Translations under genes and position numbers: made by a program
Notes under the pieces: model-generated
The model's input: the letters and a program-made list of their open reading frames with translations, nothing else
What the model was told of the DNA's origin: nothing
Database searches by the model: none
Assembly (NCBI GenBank): GCA_034440575.1
Contig: JAOTOL010001613.1
Span: 1,973,501-2,037,500, forward strand
Direction: 5' to 3'
DNA: 64,000 bases
Source of the DNA: Imbricaverruca yamaguchii
Taxonomy: Eukaryota; Arthropoda; Thecostraca; Neoverrucidae
Part shown: one piece after another, positions 45,519-57,440 of the stretch
Numbering within the stretch: position 1 is the first letter of the stretch
How the letters are laid out: every line of letters starts with the position of its first letter

Positions 45519-47935
45519 CGACGCCCGACACTGCTGGACCATTCCGTCCCCCGGAGCGGCGACGCCCGACACAGCTGGACCATTCCGTTCCCCGGAGCGG
45601 CGACGCCCGACACTGCTGGACCATTCCGTCCCCCGGAGCGGCGACACCCGACACTGCTGGACCATTCCGTCCCCGGAGCGGCGACGCCCGACACTGCTGG
45701 ACCACTCCGTCCTCCGGAGCGGCGACGCCCGACACTGCTGGACCATTCCGTCCTCCGGAGCGGCGACGCCCGACACTGCTGGACCACTCCGTCCTCCGGA
45801 GCGGCGACACCCGACACTGCTGGACCAATCCGTCCTCCGGAGCGGCGACGCCCGACACTGCTGGACCATTCCGTCCCCCGGAGCGGCGACACCCGACACT
45901 GCTGGACCATTCCGTCCCCCGGAGCGGCGACACCCGACACTGCTGGACCATTCCGTCCCCAGGAGCGGCGACGCCCGACACTGCTGGACCATTCCGTCCC
46001 CCGGAGCGGCGACACCCGACACTGCTGGACCATTCCGTCCCCCGGAGCGGCGACGCCCGACACTGCTGGACCATTCCGTCCCCCGGAGCGGCGACACCCG
46101 ACACTGCTGGACCATTCCGTCCCCCGGAGCGGCGACACCCGACACTGCTGGACCATTCCGTCCCCCGGAGCGGCGACACCCGACACTGCTGGACCACCGT
46201 CCCCGGAGCGGCGACACCCGACACTGCTGGACCATTCCGTCCCCGGAGCGGCGACGCCCGACACTGCTGGACCATTCCGTCCCCCGGAGCGGCGACACCC
46301 GACACTGCTGGACCATTCCGTCCCCGGAGCGGCGACACCCGACACTGCTGGACCATTCCGTCCCCGGAGCGGCGACACCCGACACTGCTGGACCATTCCG
46401 TCCCCAGGAGCGGCGACGCCCGACACTGCTGGACCATTCCGTCCCCCGGAGCGGCGACACCCGACACTGCTGGACCATTCCGTCCCCGGAGCGGCGACAC
46501 CCGACACTGCTGGACCATTCCGTCCCCGGAGCGGCGACACCCGACACTGCTGGACCATTCCGTCCCCGGAGCGGCGACACCCGACACTGCTGGACCATTC
46601 CGTCCCCCGGAGCGGCGACGCCCGACACTGCTGGACCACTCCGTCCCCGGAGCGGCGACACCCGACACTGCTGGACCATTCCGTCCCCCGGAGCGGCGAC
46701 ACCCGACATGCTGGACCATTCCGTCCCCGGAGCGGCGACACCCGACACTGCTGGACCATTCCGTCCCCGGAGCGGCGACGCCCGACACTGCTGGACCATT
46801 CCGTCCCCGGAGCGGCGACGCCCGACACTGCTGGACCATTCCGTCCCCGGAGCGGCGACACCCGACACTGCTGGACCATTCCGCCCCCGGAGCGGCGACA
46901 CCCGACACTGCTGGACCATTCCGTCCCCGGAGCGGCGACACCCGACACTGCTGGACCATTCCGTCCCGGAGCGGCGACACCCGACACTGCTGGACCATTC
47001 CGTCCCCGGAGCGGCGACACCCGACACTGTGGACCATCCGTCCCCGGAGCGGCGACGCCCGACACTGCTGGACCATTCCGTCCCCGGAGCGGCGACACCC
47101 GACACTGCTGGACCATTCCGTCCCCCGGAGCGGCGACGCCCGACACTGCTGGACCATTCCGTCCCCGGAGCGGCGACACCCGACACTGCTGGACCATTCC
47201 GTCCCCCGGAGCGGCGACACCCGACACTGCTGGACCATTCCGTCCCCGGAGCGGCGACACCCGACACTGCTGGACCATTCCGTCCCCGGAGCGGCGACGC
47301 CCGACACTGCTGGACCATTCCGTCCCCGGGCGGCGACACCCGACACTGCTGGACCATTCCGTCCCCCGGAGCGGCGACGCCCGACACTGCTGGACCATTC
47401 CGTCCCCCGGAGCGGCGACGCCCGACACTGCTGGACCATTCCGTCCCCCGGAGCGGCGACGCCCGACACTGCTGGACCATTCCGTCCCCCGGAGCGGCGA
47501 CACCCGACACTGCTGGACCATTCCGTCCCCCGGAGCGGCGACACCCGACACTGTTGGACTGAGCCGTCCTCCGGAGCGGCGACGCCCGACACTGCTGGAC
47601 CATTCCGTCCCCCGGAGCGGCGACACCCATGACAGGCTGTCCTCGGCGGACACCGAATGCTGGACCATCCGTCCTCCGGAGCGGCGACGCCCGACACTGC
47701 TGGACCATTCCGTCCCCAGGAGCGGCGACGCCCGACAATGCTGGACCATTCCGTCCCCCGGAGCGGCGACACCCGACAATGCTGGACCATTCCGTCCCCC
47801 GGAGCGGCGACACCCGACAATGCTGGACCATCCCGTCCTCCGGAGCGGCGACACACGACACTGCTGGACCGCCCCGCCCTCCGGAGCGGCGACACTCGGA
47901 ACCACAGGATCGAGCCGTCCTCCGGAACGGCCTCA
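45519..47935. repeat. 40/41-bp GC-rich minisatellite, about 60 units
   Basis: Each unit joins CCCCGGAGCGGCGACACCCG and ACACTGCTGGACCATTCCGT. Lengths alternate between 40 and 41 bp by one C in the CCCC/CCCCC run. GACGCCC/GACACCC variants and CCTCCGG variants mark the outer units, whereas the middle is the most homogeneous and richest in 40-bp units. Edge units degrade (47560-47660, 47880-47935). The unit has no stop codon in any frame, so uninterrupted reading frames of about 690-900 codons run across it in all six frames. I call it non-coding. Confidence 0.95.
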
Positions 47936-49806
47936 TCCAGCGCCGCCAGGTCGGGTGAGCGGTGGTGGTGACCGTGGTACTGCTCCGGGAGGCAACTGGT
48001 TGACACTGCCGCTGTTGGATGTACAGGTCTGTCAACGCGAACCGCATCGACTGCGACCGGCTCATGCTTTAATTATGCCATCGATTTTTCGTTCCATTAT
48101 TTACTGTTCATTCTCTTTATGGTGCCACTTGGTAATACCTTTCGACCTTTCCATGCCTGCCACACCTTTCTATGCCTTTGATATTTAAAAATCATACTGC
48201 TAACTGTACTTGCCGTTGAATTATCTCTCTCCTGATCGGCACCCGCTTTACTGATACCGTTTCACTGTTCCGTGTTAATTATTTACCCAGAACGGATTTA
48301 ACGCCATGTATTAGTCCTGGTTAACTTGCTTGCCCTGCTTTGTTATTATCTAGCATACTTACACTATTACTGTATTTGCCATTGATGGCGGGAGAATCAT
48401 ACGTCGGCGCACCCATGTGTACCCCGGATATGGACGGTTACCCCCGCAAAATTTCGTATGAACAAAATATTAGCGTGCAAAATATCGAATCACAGCATAT
48501 CTGATGCGCAAAATATCGAGAAAGTCTTATGCTGCCCAACCCGGTAACTCACATCACATCATCTCCCTTGCTGACATCATCCCCCACCATTCATGATTGT
48601 TTGGAGGTCAGCATTCGCTGACTACACTATGGAATTTGAATGGTGGAAACATACCTGAAAGTGAAATAAATGGTGGTGAAGCACTTCCGTATTTGCGAAT
48701 TATTAAACTTGTTTCTGACTTGAGCACAGCATGTGGTAGCGGACTGGATGAGGAATGATGTTCGAACCTGTTCTTGTTTGCTTGTTCGTGATGCTTTTTC
48801 CACCACGCTGCGAAGTTCTACATATGTGAACTCCTTCCATAGCTAACAGTATTTGAGAGCGAAAAATCACCTAACTGATTCCTGATAGTGTGCTTGGCCC
48901 AGCATATTTCTTTACAAATGACTTCGCTTCACCTAACCCAGTAAATTTATTTTTGGTATTACATAGACAAGGTACTTGTCAGAAGTAACAATCCACTTGC
49001 CTAGGTTCTAAAAGTATCCCCCTTGCCGCGACACGCAGTAATTGGCTTCGTTAGCCGGTGCCATTAGGACAGTAACCGAACACTGACCGCCACACTTGTC
49101 AGGACCGGCACCTGTACCTCCCCAGACCACAAACAGAGATGGGCGGGCGCCATTTTTGCTCTTGCACTGTATAACGAGCTGCCGCAAGACCTGATACGAC
49201 TGCCAGTTCCCTTGTTTAGTCTCCGCCTTAGGCAGCATTTGTGCGTGGGACTGGATAGACTGTTCTGATCGTTCTGATCGTACTTGCTGACTTCTCATAC
49301 TTGCTGACTTCTCATGCTCGCTGACTTCTCATCATAACTGATGACGCTGTCCTTGCCACTGGTGTGAACAATTGTTAGTTGTTTTCATGCGCGCCTGTGA
49401 CAGCCCTAATTTACTGATGATCATCGTTCTAAAACTGGACAATATTATGTAGTTCATACGAGTCTATTGTGGATAGCCGGAATATACGCCTTTTTCTGTG
49501 TTGTTCAGACGTTCCGAAGCGCCTGAGCAGGCTTCCGTCCAGCGTATGATTCTTCTACTGATCTGGTGGCGCTCCTCTTGATCAATTAGGCGCCTGTCCG
49601 CCACGTGATCAAACATCTCATTCTCTCACAGTATTTTATATTATCAGCTTAAATATATTAATCTCCTTCAGCTCCAGCTGCAGGCGGTAGGCTTCCGTAG
49701 CCTGTAATATCTAGCGCAAGTCCGTCCTGCTCGCGAATGCCGGGCTCTTCATCAGAGTTGCTGCATAATTGGTTCGCAGGTGCCGCTTGCTGCCAAATTG
49801 CCTTCA
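47936..49806. other. Mostly unassigned
   Basis: A+T-rich below 49.0 kb. The only lead is a possible LINE tail at 49135-49270. Confidence 0.4.
49135..49270 (+). pseudogene. Possible CR1/L2-like LINE C-terminal fragment
   Basis: The plus strand reads AIFALALYNELPQDLIRLPV and then LFSLRLRQHLCAGLDRLF before a stop. This follows the LINE ending pattern in which a Leu-Trp-Asn-x-Leu-Pro-like stretch is followed by a Phe-Lys-x-x-Leu-type helix. Tyr replaces the usual Trp. There is no RT core nearby. Confidence 0.4.
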
Positions 49807-50645
49807 TCGACAGGACCTGGTAACGGACACCGGTGGGCGGCGGCAAGACTGGACCTGGTAACGGACACCGGTGGGCGGCGGCGCGACAGGACCTGGTAAC
49901 AGACACCGGTGGGCGGCGGCGAGACAGGATCTGGTAACGGACACCGGTGGGCGGCGGCGAGACAGGATATGGTAACGGACACCGGTGGGCGGCGGCGAGA
50001 CAGGACTGGTAACGGAACCGGTGGGCGGCGGCGAGAGAAAATCTGGTAACGGACACCGGTGGGCGGCGGCGGACAGGATCTGGTAACGGACACCGGTGGG
50101 CGGCGGCGAGACAGGATCTGGTAACGGACACCGGTGGTGGGTGGCGAGACAGGATCTGGTAACGGACACCGGTGGGCGGCGGCGAGACAGGATCTGGTAA
50201 CGGACACCGGTGGGCGGCGGCGAGACAGGACCTGGTAACGGACACCGGTGGGCGGCGGCGAGACAGGACCTGGTAACGGACACCGGTGGGCGGCGGCGAG
50301 ACAGGATCTGGTAACGGACACCGGTGGGCGGCGGCGAGACAGGATCTGGTAACGGACACCGGTGGGCGGCGGCGAGACAGGATCTGGTAACGGACACCGG
50401 TGGGCGGTGGCGAGACAGGATATGGTAACGGACACCGGTGGCCGGCGGCGAGACAGGATCTGGTAACGGACACCGGTGGGCGGCGGCGAGACAGGACCTG
50501 GTAACGGACACCGGTGGGCGGCGGCGAGACAGGATCTGGTAACGGACACCGGTGGGCGGCGGCGAGACAGGATATGGTAACGGACACCGGTGGGTGGTGG
50601 CGAGACAGGATTTGGTAACGGACACCGGTGGGTGGTGGCGAGCCA
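49807..50645. repeat. 38-bp minisatellite, about 22 units
   Basis: GACAGGATCTGGTAACGGAC followed by ACCGGTGGGCGGCGGCGA. GATCT/GACCT/GATAT variants are interspersed, and a few units have lost a base (50005-50080). All three minus frames are open for about 310 codons because the unit lacks stops on that strand; the plus strand has TAA in each unit. Confidence 0.96.
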
Positions 50646-52640
50646 GACTGCTAGCGCTGGCGACTGCCGTACGGAGCGACACAAAACGACTCTGGCTCAG
50701 AGCGGTGCCGTGACAGTCCAGCCCGGCCAACAGCGTCTCGGCGACTCCCCGATGATTCTGCCGCCTAATTTGACACTAAGGCTGTCGCTAGTGGCTAACT
50801 TGGTTACCGCGGCCTAATGGTGAGCCCATCAGCCAGCGGTTGGTACTCATCAGCACGCTGCTGGGGTCGGTCCGCGTCGGACGGGGTCCCAGCGGTGCAT
50901 GTTTACCGGACGTGTCGGGCCGCATTCTCAGTCGGCTCACCTCAGGCTGTCAGGGGAGCGACTAGGCTGAATGCAGAATTGCAAGCGAGAGGCACTGGTG
51001 CTGGCAGTGCCGCCAACCGCAAAGTTGCAGTTGGTTGAAAACAAACTTACATAAGAGCTCTCGTATATATATTCTTGTTTTGTTCCAGGTCAGTGTCAAA
51101 GGTTCAGATCAAGCACTTTACTTTACGCCCACTCTAACGTCAACGAGTCGCATGCCATAATAATATAATTTTGACAAAGCAGCATACGCACGTGAACAAT
51201 AAGAAACGCAAAATTCCACCCTAGTACTTCAAGCTCACAGAACAATACCATATGATCTTAAACGTATTGGGTAGTTCAACTCATGCATTGCGTGTCCGAC
51301 TTTTGTGATTCAAACTCCAGCCGATAGTGTTGGCAGTGCGGGAATAAAACACCCAACGTAAGCGATAGGTTGCATCCCGATCTACCACGGCTCGCACTCT
51401 TGACTGTCCACCAGCAGCTCACACCAGCGCGGAAATTGAACTCTGAACACGCATGTGCAGGTTGCCACCTTGGCGGGGTTCTGTGCACCCCGCTTCGATG
51501 ATGCTACACACAGTAGGGAGCTAACGGAATGGGGTGTCAAGCCACCCTGCCTTGGAGTGTAGGTGTTTGTGGGGTCCATCTTCCCTGGAGTGTTTGTGGA
51601 GTGTTTGTGCTGTTTGTGGAGTGTTTGTGCTGTTTGCTGAGTGTTTGTGATGCCCATCTTCCCTGTGAAGGACCAGTGGCGCGCTTGCAAATCCTGAGTT
51701 TTACAAAGCTGGCTTCCGACACCATTGACAGGTGCTGGAGGCGTTAGAACTTGCGATGTCGGGTGTTGACTCGCTGTTTAGTGATGGAGTGCACATGTCG
51801 CATGTTGACACCATGCAATTCAGAAGCCGACTGGTCGAGTTGTGGATAACGAGCCGACACAGCCTGTGGAAGCTTTGGTATGTTGCATTGCATGTTCCGA
51901 CGTACATAAACACGGTGTCCTTGTCCGTACAATAACCGTATACAGACCGGATGTCCGGGCTATTGCAGAGGGTAGGGACATATTTGTTGGGATATATATT
52001 GTGTATTTTTATCCATGTGTTTGTCTCATTTTTGGCACGCAAGAGTCAATTAGAAAAGATTCGGTTCGCCTGTCATGTAGCATTCGAACGGACGTTTGCA
52101 AGCTGCACAAAATATATTTGGGTTGTGATGACTTATGAAGTAAAGCGTGATCCACATTGACGTCGATGTTTAGCTAATGTATTTGGTCATATCAACATGC
52201 TACATATTACCTACTAATCATGGCTGGAATATCCAAATTAGGGCATGAACGGAAACATTGACTTCTCCGTGTATTCCTTATGGGTGGACTGGGATCACCT
52301 ACGCGAAAAGATTAGATGAAAAGTTGATGGCAATTAGTTATAAGAGCATGAAAGCTCTGTTATGGGTATTTCGCGATTATTATGGCCAAAATCAAATGGA
52401 ATCAGACAAGACCAGGGATAGATGAAACACTTATCCCAGTCATTGATACTGCGAAAAAACATCAAGAGCAAGACAAGCATGGGTAGAATACAACTGGACA
52501 GGCAATGTGAGGCCACTCTGCCACCTCGACAGCCCGTATCGAGTTGCTGCCTCGGCGGCACTGCGTCATTCCCACTTGCTACCATGACAACGTGCTGAAC
52601 ACCGGCTCTACCACATTCGAAGCGATGCACCCTGTCGCGG
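50646..52640. other. Unassigned
   Basis: Around 51545-51670 there is a short run of TGTTTGTGGAGTGTTTGTG words with a 9-18-bp period. No gene or known repeat is recognised. Confidence 0.4.
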
Positions 52641-52647
52641 GTCGTTT

Positions 52648-53526
52648 CAAACCGGCAGGTCGGAACTTAAGAACGGCGCCGGCGCAGGTTGGAACAGGCC
52701 GCCACTGCGTCGGGCCTTCTCGAGTCGGCCGGTCGGAACAGGCCACCCCTGTGTCGGGCCTTCTCGAGCCGGCTGGTCGGAACAGGCCGGCCCTGTGTCG
52801 GGCCTTCTCGAGTTTGCCGGTCGGAACAGGCCACCCCTGTGTCGGGCCTTCTCTAGTCGGCCGGTCGGAACAGGCCGCCCCTGTGTCGGGCTTTCTCGAG
52901 TCGGCCGGTCGGAACAGGCCGCCCCTGTGTCGGGCCTTCTCGAGTTGGCCGGTCGGAACAGGCCACCCCTGTGTCGGGCCTTCTCGAGTCGGCCGGTCGG
53001 AGCAGGCCACCCCTGTGTCGGGCCTTCTCTAGTCGGCCGGTCGGAACAGGCCGGCCCTGTGTCGGGCCTTCTCGAGTCGGCCGGTCGGAACAGGCCGCCC
53101 CTGTGTCGGGCTTTCTCGAGTCGGCCGGTCGGAACAGGCCACCCCTGTGTCGTACCTTCTCGAGTCGGCCGGTCGGAACAGGCCGGCCCTGTGTCGGGCC
53201 TTCTCGAGTCGGCCGGTCGGAACAGGCCGCCCCTGTGTCGGGCCTTCTCGAGTCGGCCGGTCGGAACAGGCCCCCTGTGTCGGGCTTTCTCGAGTCGGCC
53301 GGTCGGAACAGGCCGCCCCTGTGTCGGGCCTTCTCGAGTTGGCCGGTCGGAACAGGCCGCCCCTGTGTCGGGCTTTCTCGAGTCGGCCGGTCGGAACAGG
53401 CCACCCCTGTGTCAGGCCTTCTCTAGTCGGCCGGTCGGAACAGGCCACCCCTGTGTCGGGCCTTCTCGAGTCGGCAGGTGAGAACTTAAGGACAGCGCCG
53501 GCATCGGCAGGAACAGGCCGCCCGAG
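52648..53526. repeat. 44-bp minisatellite, about 18 units, with matching edge units
   Basis: The core array (52705-53478) repeats CGGCCGGTCGGAACAGGCC plus a half with CTGTGTCGGGCCTTCTCGAG. Both edges carry the same longer variant: CGGCAGGTCGGAACTTAAG plus AACGGCGCCGGCGCAGG at about 52652, and CGGCAGGTGAGAACTTAAGG plus ACAGCGCCGGC at about 53473. So the array expanded inside what was once a single variant unit or a direct repeat. Long frames on both strands are side effects. Confidence 0.95.
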
Positions 53527-54019
53527 ATTCAAACAGCTCGAGGATTGAGTTGATAAACAGCCCGGGCCAAGACCCGGTCATAAACAAACAAATCGGCCCC
53601 GTTCGATCGGCCAGAATGTTGCGGCACGCCTGCCCTGACGAACGCAGTCACGACAGAATAACATCGCGAACGCCAAAATTAGATTTCAGCCAAATTCCGC
53701 TCCATCGCCTTGCACCTCACCTTGAAAAAAAAACATTCATTTCCGTTGCATTTCGGTCGACTTGAAGTTATGTTTGACAGCTGTTCACAGGCAAACACTC
53801 AGCTTACTACTGGATGGGATCTTGGATATTGGATTGTCACGGAATGTGTATTTCCAGGCACTGTATCAATAACAATATATTAGCACTATTTTCTGGCATC
53901 TATTTTCTGTCTCCCACTATCCCTCTCTATCTTCTGTCTCCTATTTTCTCTCTCGGTACGTCTCTGGTGCTATTCGGATCTCATTTATTCCATTCCCAAA
54001 CGTGTGGTGCGGTACGCGG
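53527..54019. other. Unassigned
   Basis: Nothing recognised apart from a CTCTCT-rich stretch near 53910-53955. Confidence 0.4.
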
Positions 54020-54205
54020 TATTGTTGTTGAAGAAGAACCTTGAGCTCTTTTACGACGCTTTCAACCGCTAGGTCACAAAGCGTCGCCAACCTCCCTCGC
54101 CGATTGATCGCGGGTGTACTCGGTAAATGCCGTCGACCGTGAGATTCAAACCCACAATCTTGCGATCAAGAATCCGACGCTCTACCAACTGAGCAGCCGC
54201 ATCCT
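54020..54205 (-). mobile_element. tRNA-derived SINE, family 2 (copy 2)
   Basis: Read on the minus strand: A-box GGCTGCTCAGTTGGTAGAGC (reverse of 54179-54198), B-box GGGTTTGAATCTC (reverse of 54141-54153), then the family body GATCAATCGGCG...GTTGGCGACGC (reverse of 54080-54110) and TCGTAAAAGAGCTC. Its body matches the copy at 14480-14645, while the heads differ more than the bodies. Confidence 0.83.
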
Positions 54206-57200
54206 CCGCGTGGTAGTTGTTGCACGAACCATGCAGTAAGCACAAAGTTGGCAAAAGTGGGATATTATGCAGCGTGTAATTATGTCAAACCCTTGCCACA
54301 CAGCGGTTTTCTCCACCAATTCTGCTTATCTTCTCTGGATTGACAAGTTCACGGTGCTCTCCTATTGTTTTTTCACAAATGGGTGGAGAATCCTTTTGAA
54401 AGTTGGTGTGGTCCCACCGTTCTTTGCAGCTTAAAAAAAACTGAATAAATGACTTGCAACCTCGGACATTTCAGATGATCTTTTCAGGCCTTCGAAGAAA
54501 TGCTAGCGTTTCTCAGGTAAAGTGCACGGGAAAAGCAATGGTACCATATACTGAGTAACGTCAAACCGTTTTGTATCCAGAAAACAATAACATTTACAAC
54601 CATGATGAGATTTGCAACGACAAAGCGCACGGCATGGCTTCATTGTATAATGGATTCATGCTTATGCTTTAGTAGATTGTTGTGCACTTGCGCAAGACAT
54701 GGATTTTTGCTTCGCCAAGAACGCTAGAGTGATGTTGGACCGAGTGAGAGCCTGTCCGTTCCGCGCTCGATGCCCAGCCCCGCCCACCTGTGGGGATGGT
54801 CTGGTATCCTGTGCAGAGGCTACGCTGCGATGTGATCTGTGTGTGATAACTGGTTCGGCCAGACTGGCTTGATATTGAATACAGGGAAAGGCTTGCTGTG
54901 CATAGCAGGATGTAGTCTTTTCAGACTCCCATTCGTCGCGTCCAGTAGTGATGATTCCTGGCACATTGGCGATTCCACCAAAGCTGAGCAGTTCTAAACC
55001 TCCTTTCCAACATGGACTGAATGCTAGCTTGCCGGTTTATGGCAGACGTGTCACCAGACTTGTATCCTGGTATACCCAGCCATGGCTGCCACAGCCATGA
55101 CTGGGTAACTGAGCTTCAATTGATGCGCCTAACCGTCCCTGCTTCTGCCAGGAACCTTGTTTGAGAAACCGACATGGACGCATCTATGATTTTCGGGAGT
55201 TAGTCATGAGCTGATCGAACTCAGCAGAGAACTATTCGGCGCGCTTTGTGCACAAAGGCATATCCTTCCGGCCATGGGTGCAGAAACTATGAAGCATGTG
55301 ATAGATCCAAAGAAAGATCAAAAGATGCGGGTGGATAGACCCAATGAAATACGGGATCAAACCCAGCATTTATATGATGATGCATTTTGTTGTCTCTCGC
55401 TGTGCACATGATATCGACCTTGAGCGTTCAGAATAATTCGGTGCACTGGCCTTCCCAGCAAACTTTTTGGTGTGTGTCGGGGAGACATGTGTCACGCCCC
55501 CATGCTCCTCGGCATATCTATGCATTGGAAGTCCAAAACTGCTCGGAGAGATTACGGTCGAGCGATTTACAAGCACATTCTTTACAGTTCGCGACATGCC
55601 ATAAGATCCGAGATTACATAGCAGCTGAGGCGTTCTACGACAGATCGATCGGTAAAATGGTCAAAATGATATCATCATCTCTTCGATTTAGATGAAAACT
55701 GACGTTTGGGGTAGTCAGATGCCGCGTATACGCCTGTGCTTCCAGACGACTACTATCTTCTACACCGTCAGACATGCATTCACCTTCTGATGCATTCTTT
55801 AGATCGAAGAAGTCCAAGAAATCCATAATTGATGGTATCTGTGAAGCATATGTGACCACAAATAACATGAAATACAAGGTCATTAACGTGACCTTCTATT
55901 TCGTGACATTTCGTGGCCCCTGGCTAGTTCAAACTAATTGGTTTGGATGTTCAGAAACAAAGACACATAAATTGCTCATTAAATCGAAGAATAAAGAACA
56001 TAGTTTTTGCCTATAAATATAACTTGCAGCGCGGGTAAATGTTGACTCAGTGCTGTTGACGCAGTTGCTGTCGCTCTCGCTGCAGCTGTCGCTGCCACGC
56101 TTAGCCATGCTACAGCTATTGCCTTCACTGCAGACACGCTGTTATGTGCGCTGTTGCCGTTCTGTGGCTGGTCTATTGAAGTAGGTAATCCAATGCTGGC
56201 TTAATGGGCGGGGAGGGGGGCGCTCTGCGCATCAGTGCCAGGGGTGTCCACATTGCCCTATCACAACTGAGCCGGAGAGATAAGGTGTGATGGCTTCCCA
56301 ACCTCACCACCGTTGCCGCCCGTTTTGGGTCGGTGGTGGCCGCGTTGTCAACTGGCTGATCACCGAGATAGTGCTGTCTAACGCAGGAGATGGATGTTCA
56401 CATGACATGCAAAGATCGGGACAAAGGAGAAAAGGAAGCCGGGTGTTCAGACGCTGCTCAGTTGTTGACGAGGACTCGGAGAGTGGGCTTGCCCTCGCTG
56501 CTGCCGAACGTGCACGTTTTGCGATCGTCCACGCCTACTGTAGTGGCCCATGTAAATGTCACAACAAGAAGATAACGATAATGTTCAGGACATCTCAGGA
56601 AGTGACAACAAGGACCAACTCGTCTAAATTGTCAACGACGAAAATTAGAAAGGGCGTCTCACTTTGTGAAAACAGCTATGACTGCAGAAAAACACCAATG
56701 ACAAAAAGTCCTCCTTTTCCCGGAAGTAAAAGAAAAATCAAGCTCACCTGTGTAAGATGAGAGCACATCCGCTAAGTCATGTGATTCATTCACTCTCACC
56801 TCAAGACAGAAGCCAACAAGATGCAGAGGTGTTGTTGCCAATGCTGGGCGAGTCACCTTCAGGAACAAGTTGGTTAATTAAAACTCAGTTGGTCATAACT
56901 TACGCACCTTAACCCTCACCCCTGTATAGCCTTTTACACACTAGAAACATAGAGGAGGGGAATTTATTTCCGTGAATGTTTGCAATGACTGCGAGGGCTT
57001 AGGGATCCCGTGCGATTAGCATTTCCTTGCCATGTCCGACAGGAAGAGTGCAAGCAATGGTGTGGGAGGAACCGTTAAGTGTGCGATAGGAAGAAAAAGC
57101 TTAAGATGTCCTTGACATACGCATATTCTGACAACAGACGTATTCAACTATCTGATAACTTAATTTTGCACTCGCATTAATTTTGTACTTGCATTTTTTT

Positions 57201-57411
57201 GTTTTTCTTTAGATCAATGTGTGTGACCGAGGCGACAGCAAACTGAAATTCAATTTTTATAGGACACTCATATTCAAAGTGACTAAATGGTTTCAAACGT
57301 TTTCACCTATAGGGATGTTCAATATGTCAGTCAGCTGTTCATCAGGAAAAAAAAACTATGACCACAGATACGAATCGCCTAGAAACCAGATGACTGGGTG
57401 TGGATAGCTAT
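54206..57411. other. Intergenic, no supported gene
   Basis: The longest frame (56287-56760 plus, 157 codons) ends in a Lys/Thr-rich tail with a CKCHNKK cluster. I recognise no domain and there is no homologous copy in the window, so I leave it as unsupported. Confidence 0.4.
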
Positions 57412-57440
57412 CAGTGGCGGATACAGGAGGGGGGACACTA
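57412..57440 (+). mobile_element. Possible hAT-type transposon end
   Basis: CAGTGGCGGATACAGG followed by GGGGGG matches the outer end of the MITE at 7290 (CAGTGGCGGATCTACAGG). No opposing end or target duplication is visible within about 300 bp, so it may be a broken end. Confidence 0.4.

Noticed and set aside
45431..48188. Open frames of about 690-900 codons on both strands as a large repetitive protein gene
   Set aside because: They exist in all six frames because the 40/41-bp unit has no stops. Unit length changes shift the frame constantly, and no domain or signal peptide flanks them.
49658..50730. Three overlapping minus-strand frames of about 310 codons
   Set aside because: They are pure products of the 38-bp minisatellite. 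The peptides differ only by phase of the same unit.
45519..53526. CRISPR arrays
   Set aside because: Units are contiguous and similar throughout, with no unique spacers, and the DNA is eukaryotic.
52544..53548. Overlapping frames on both strands across the 44-bp array
   Set aside because: Same reason: a repetitive unit lacking stops, no flanking domain.
56287..56760. 157-codon plus-strand gene with a Cys/Lys-rich tail
   Set aside because: No recognisable family, no splice or promoter evidence that can be judged by eye, and the length is within chance for this composition.
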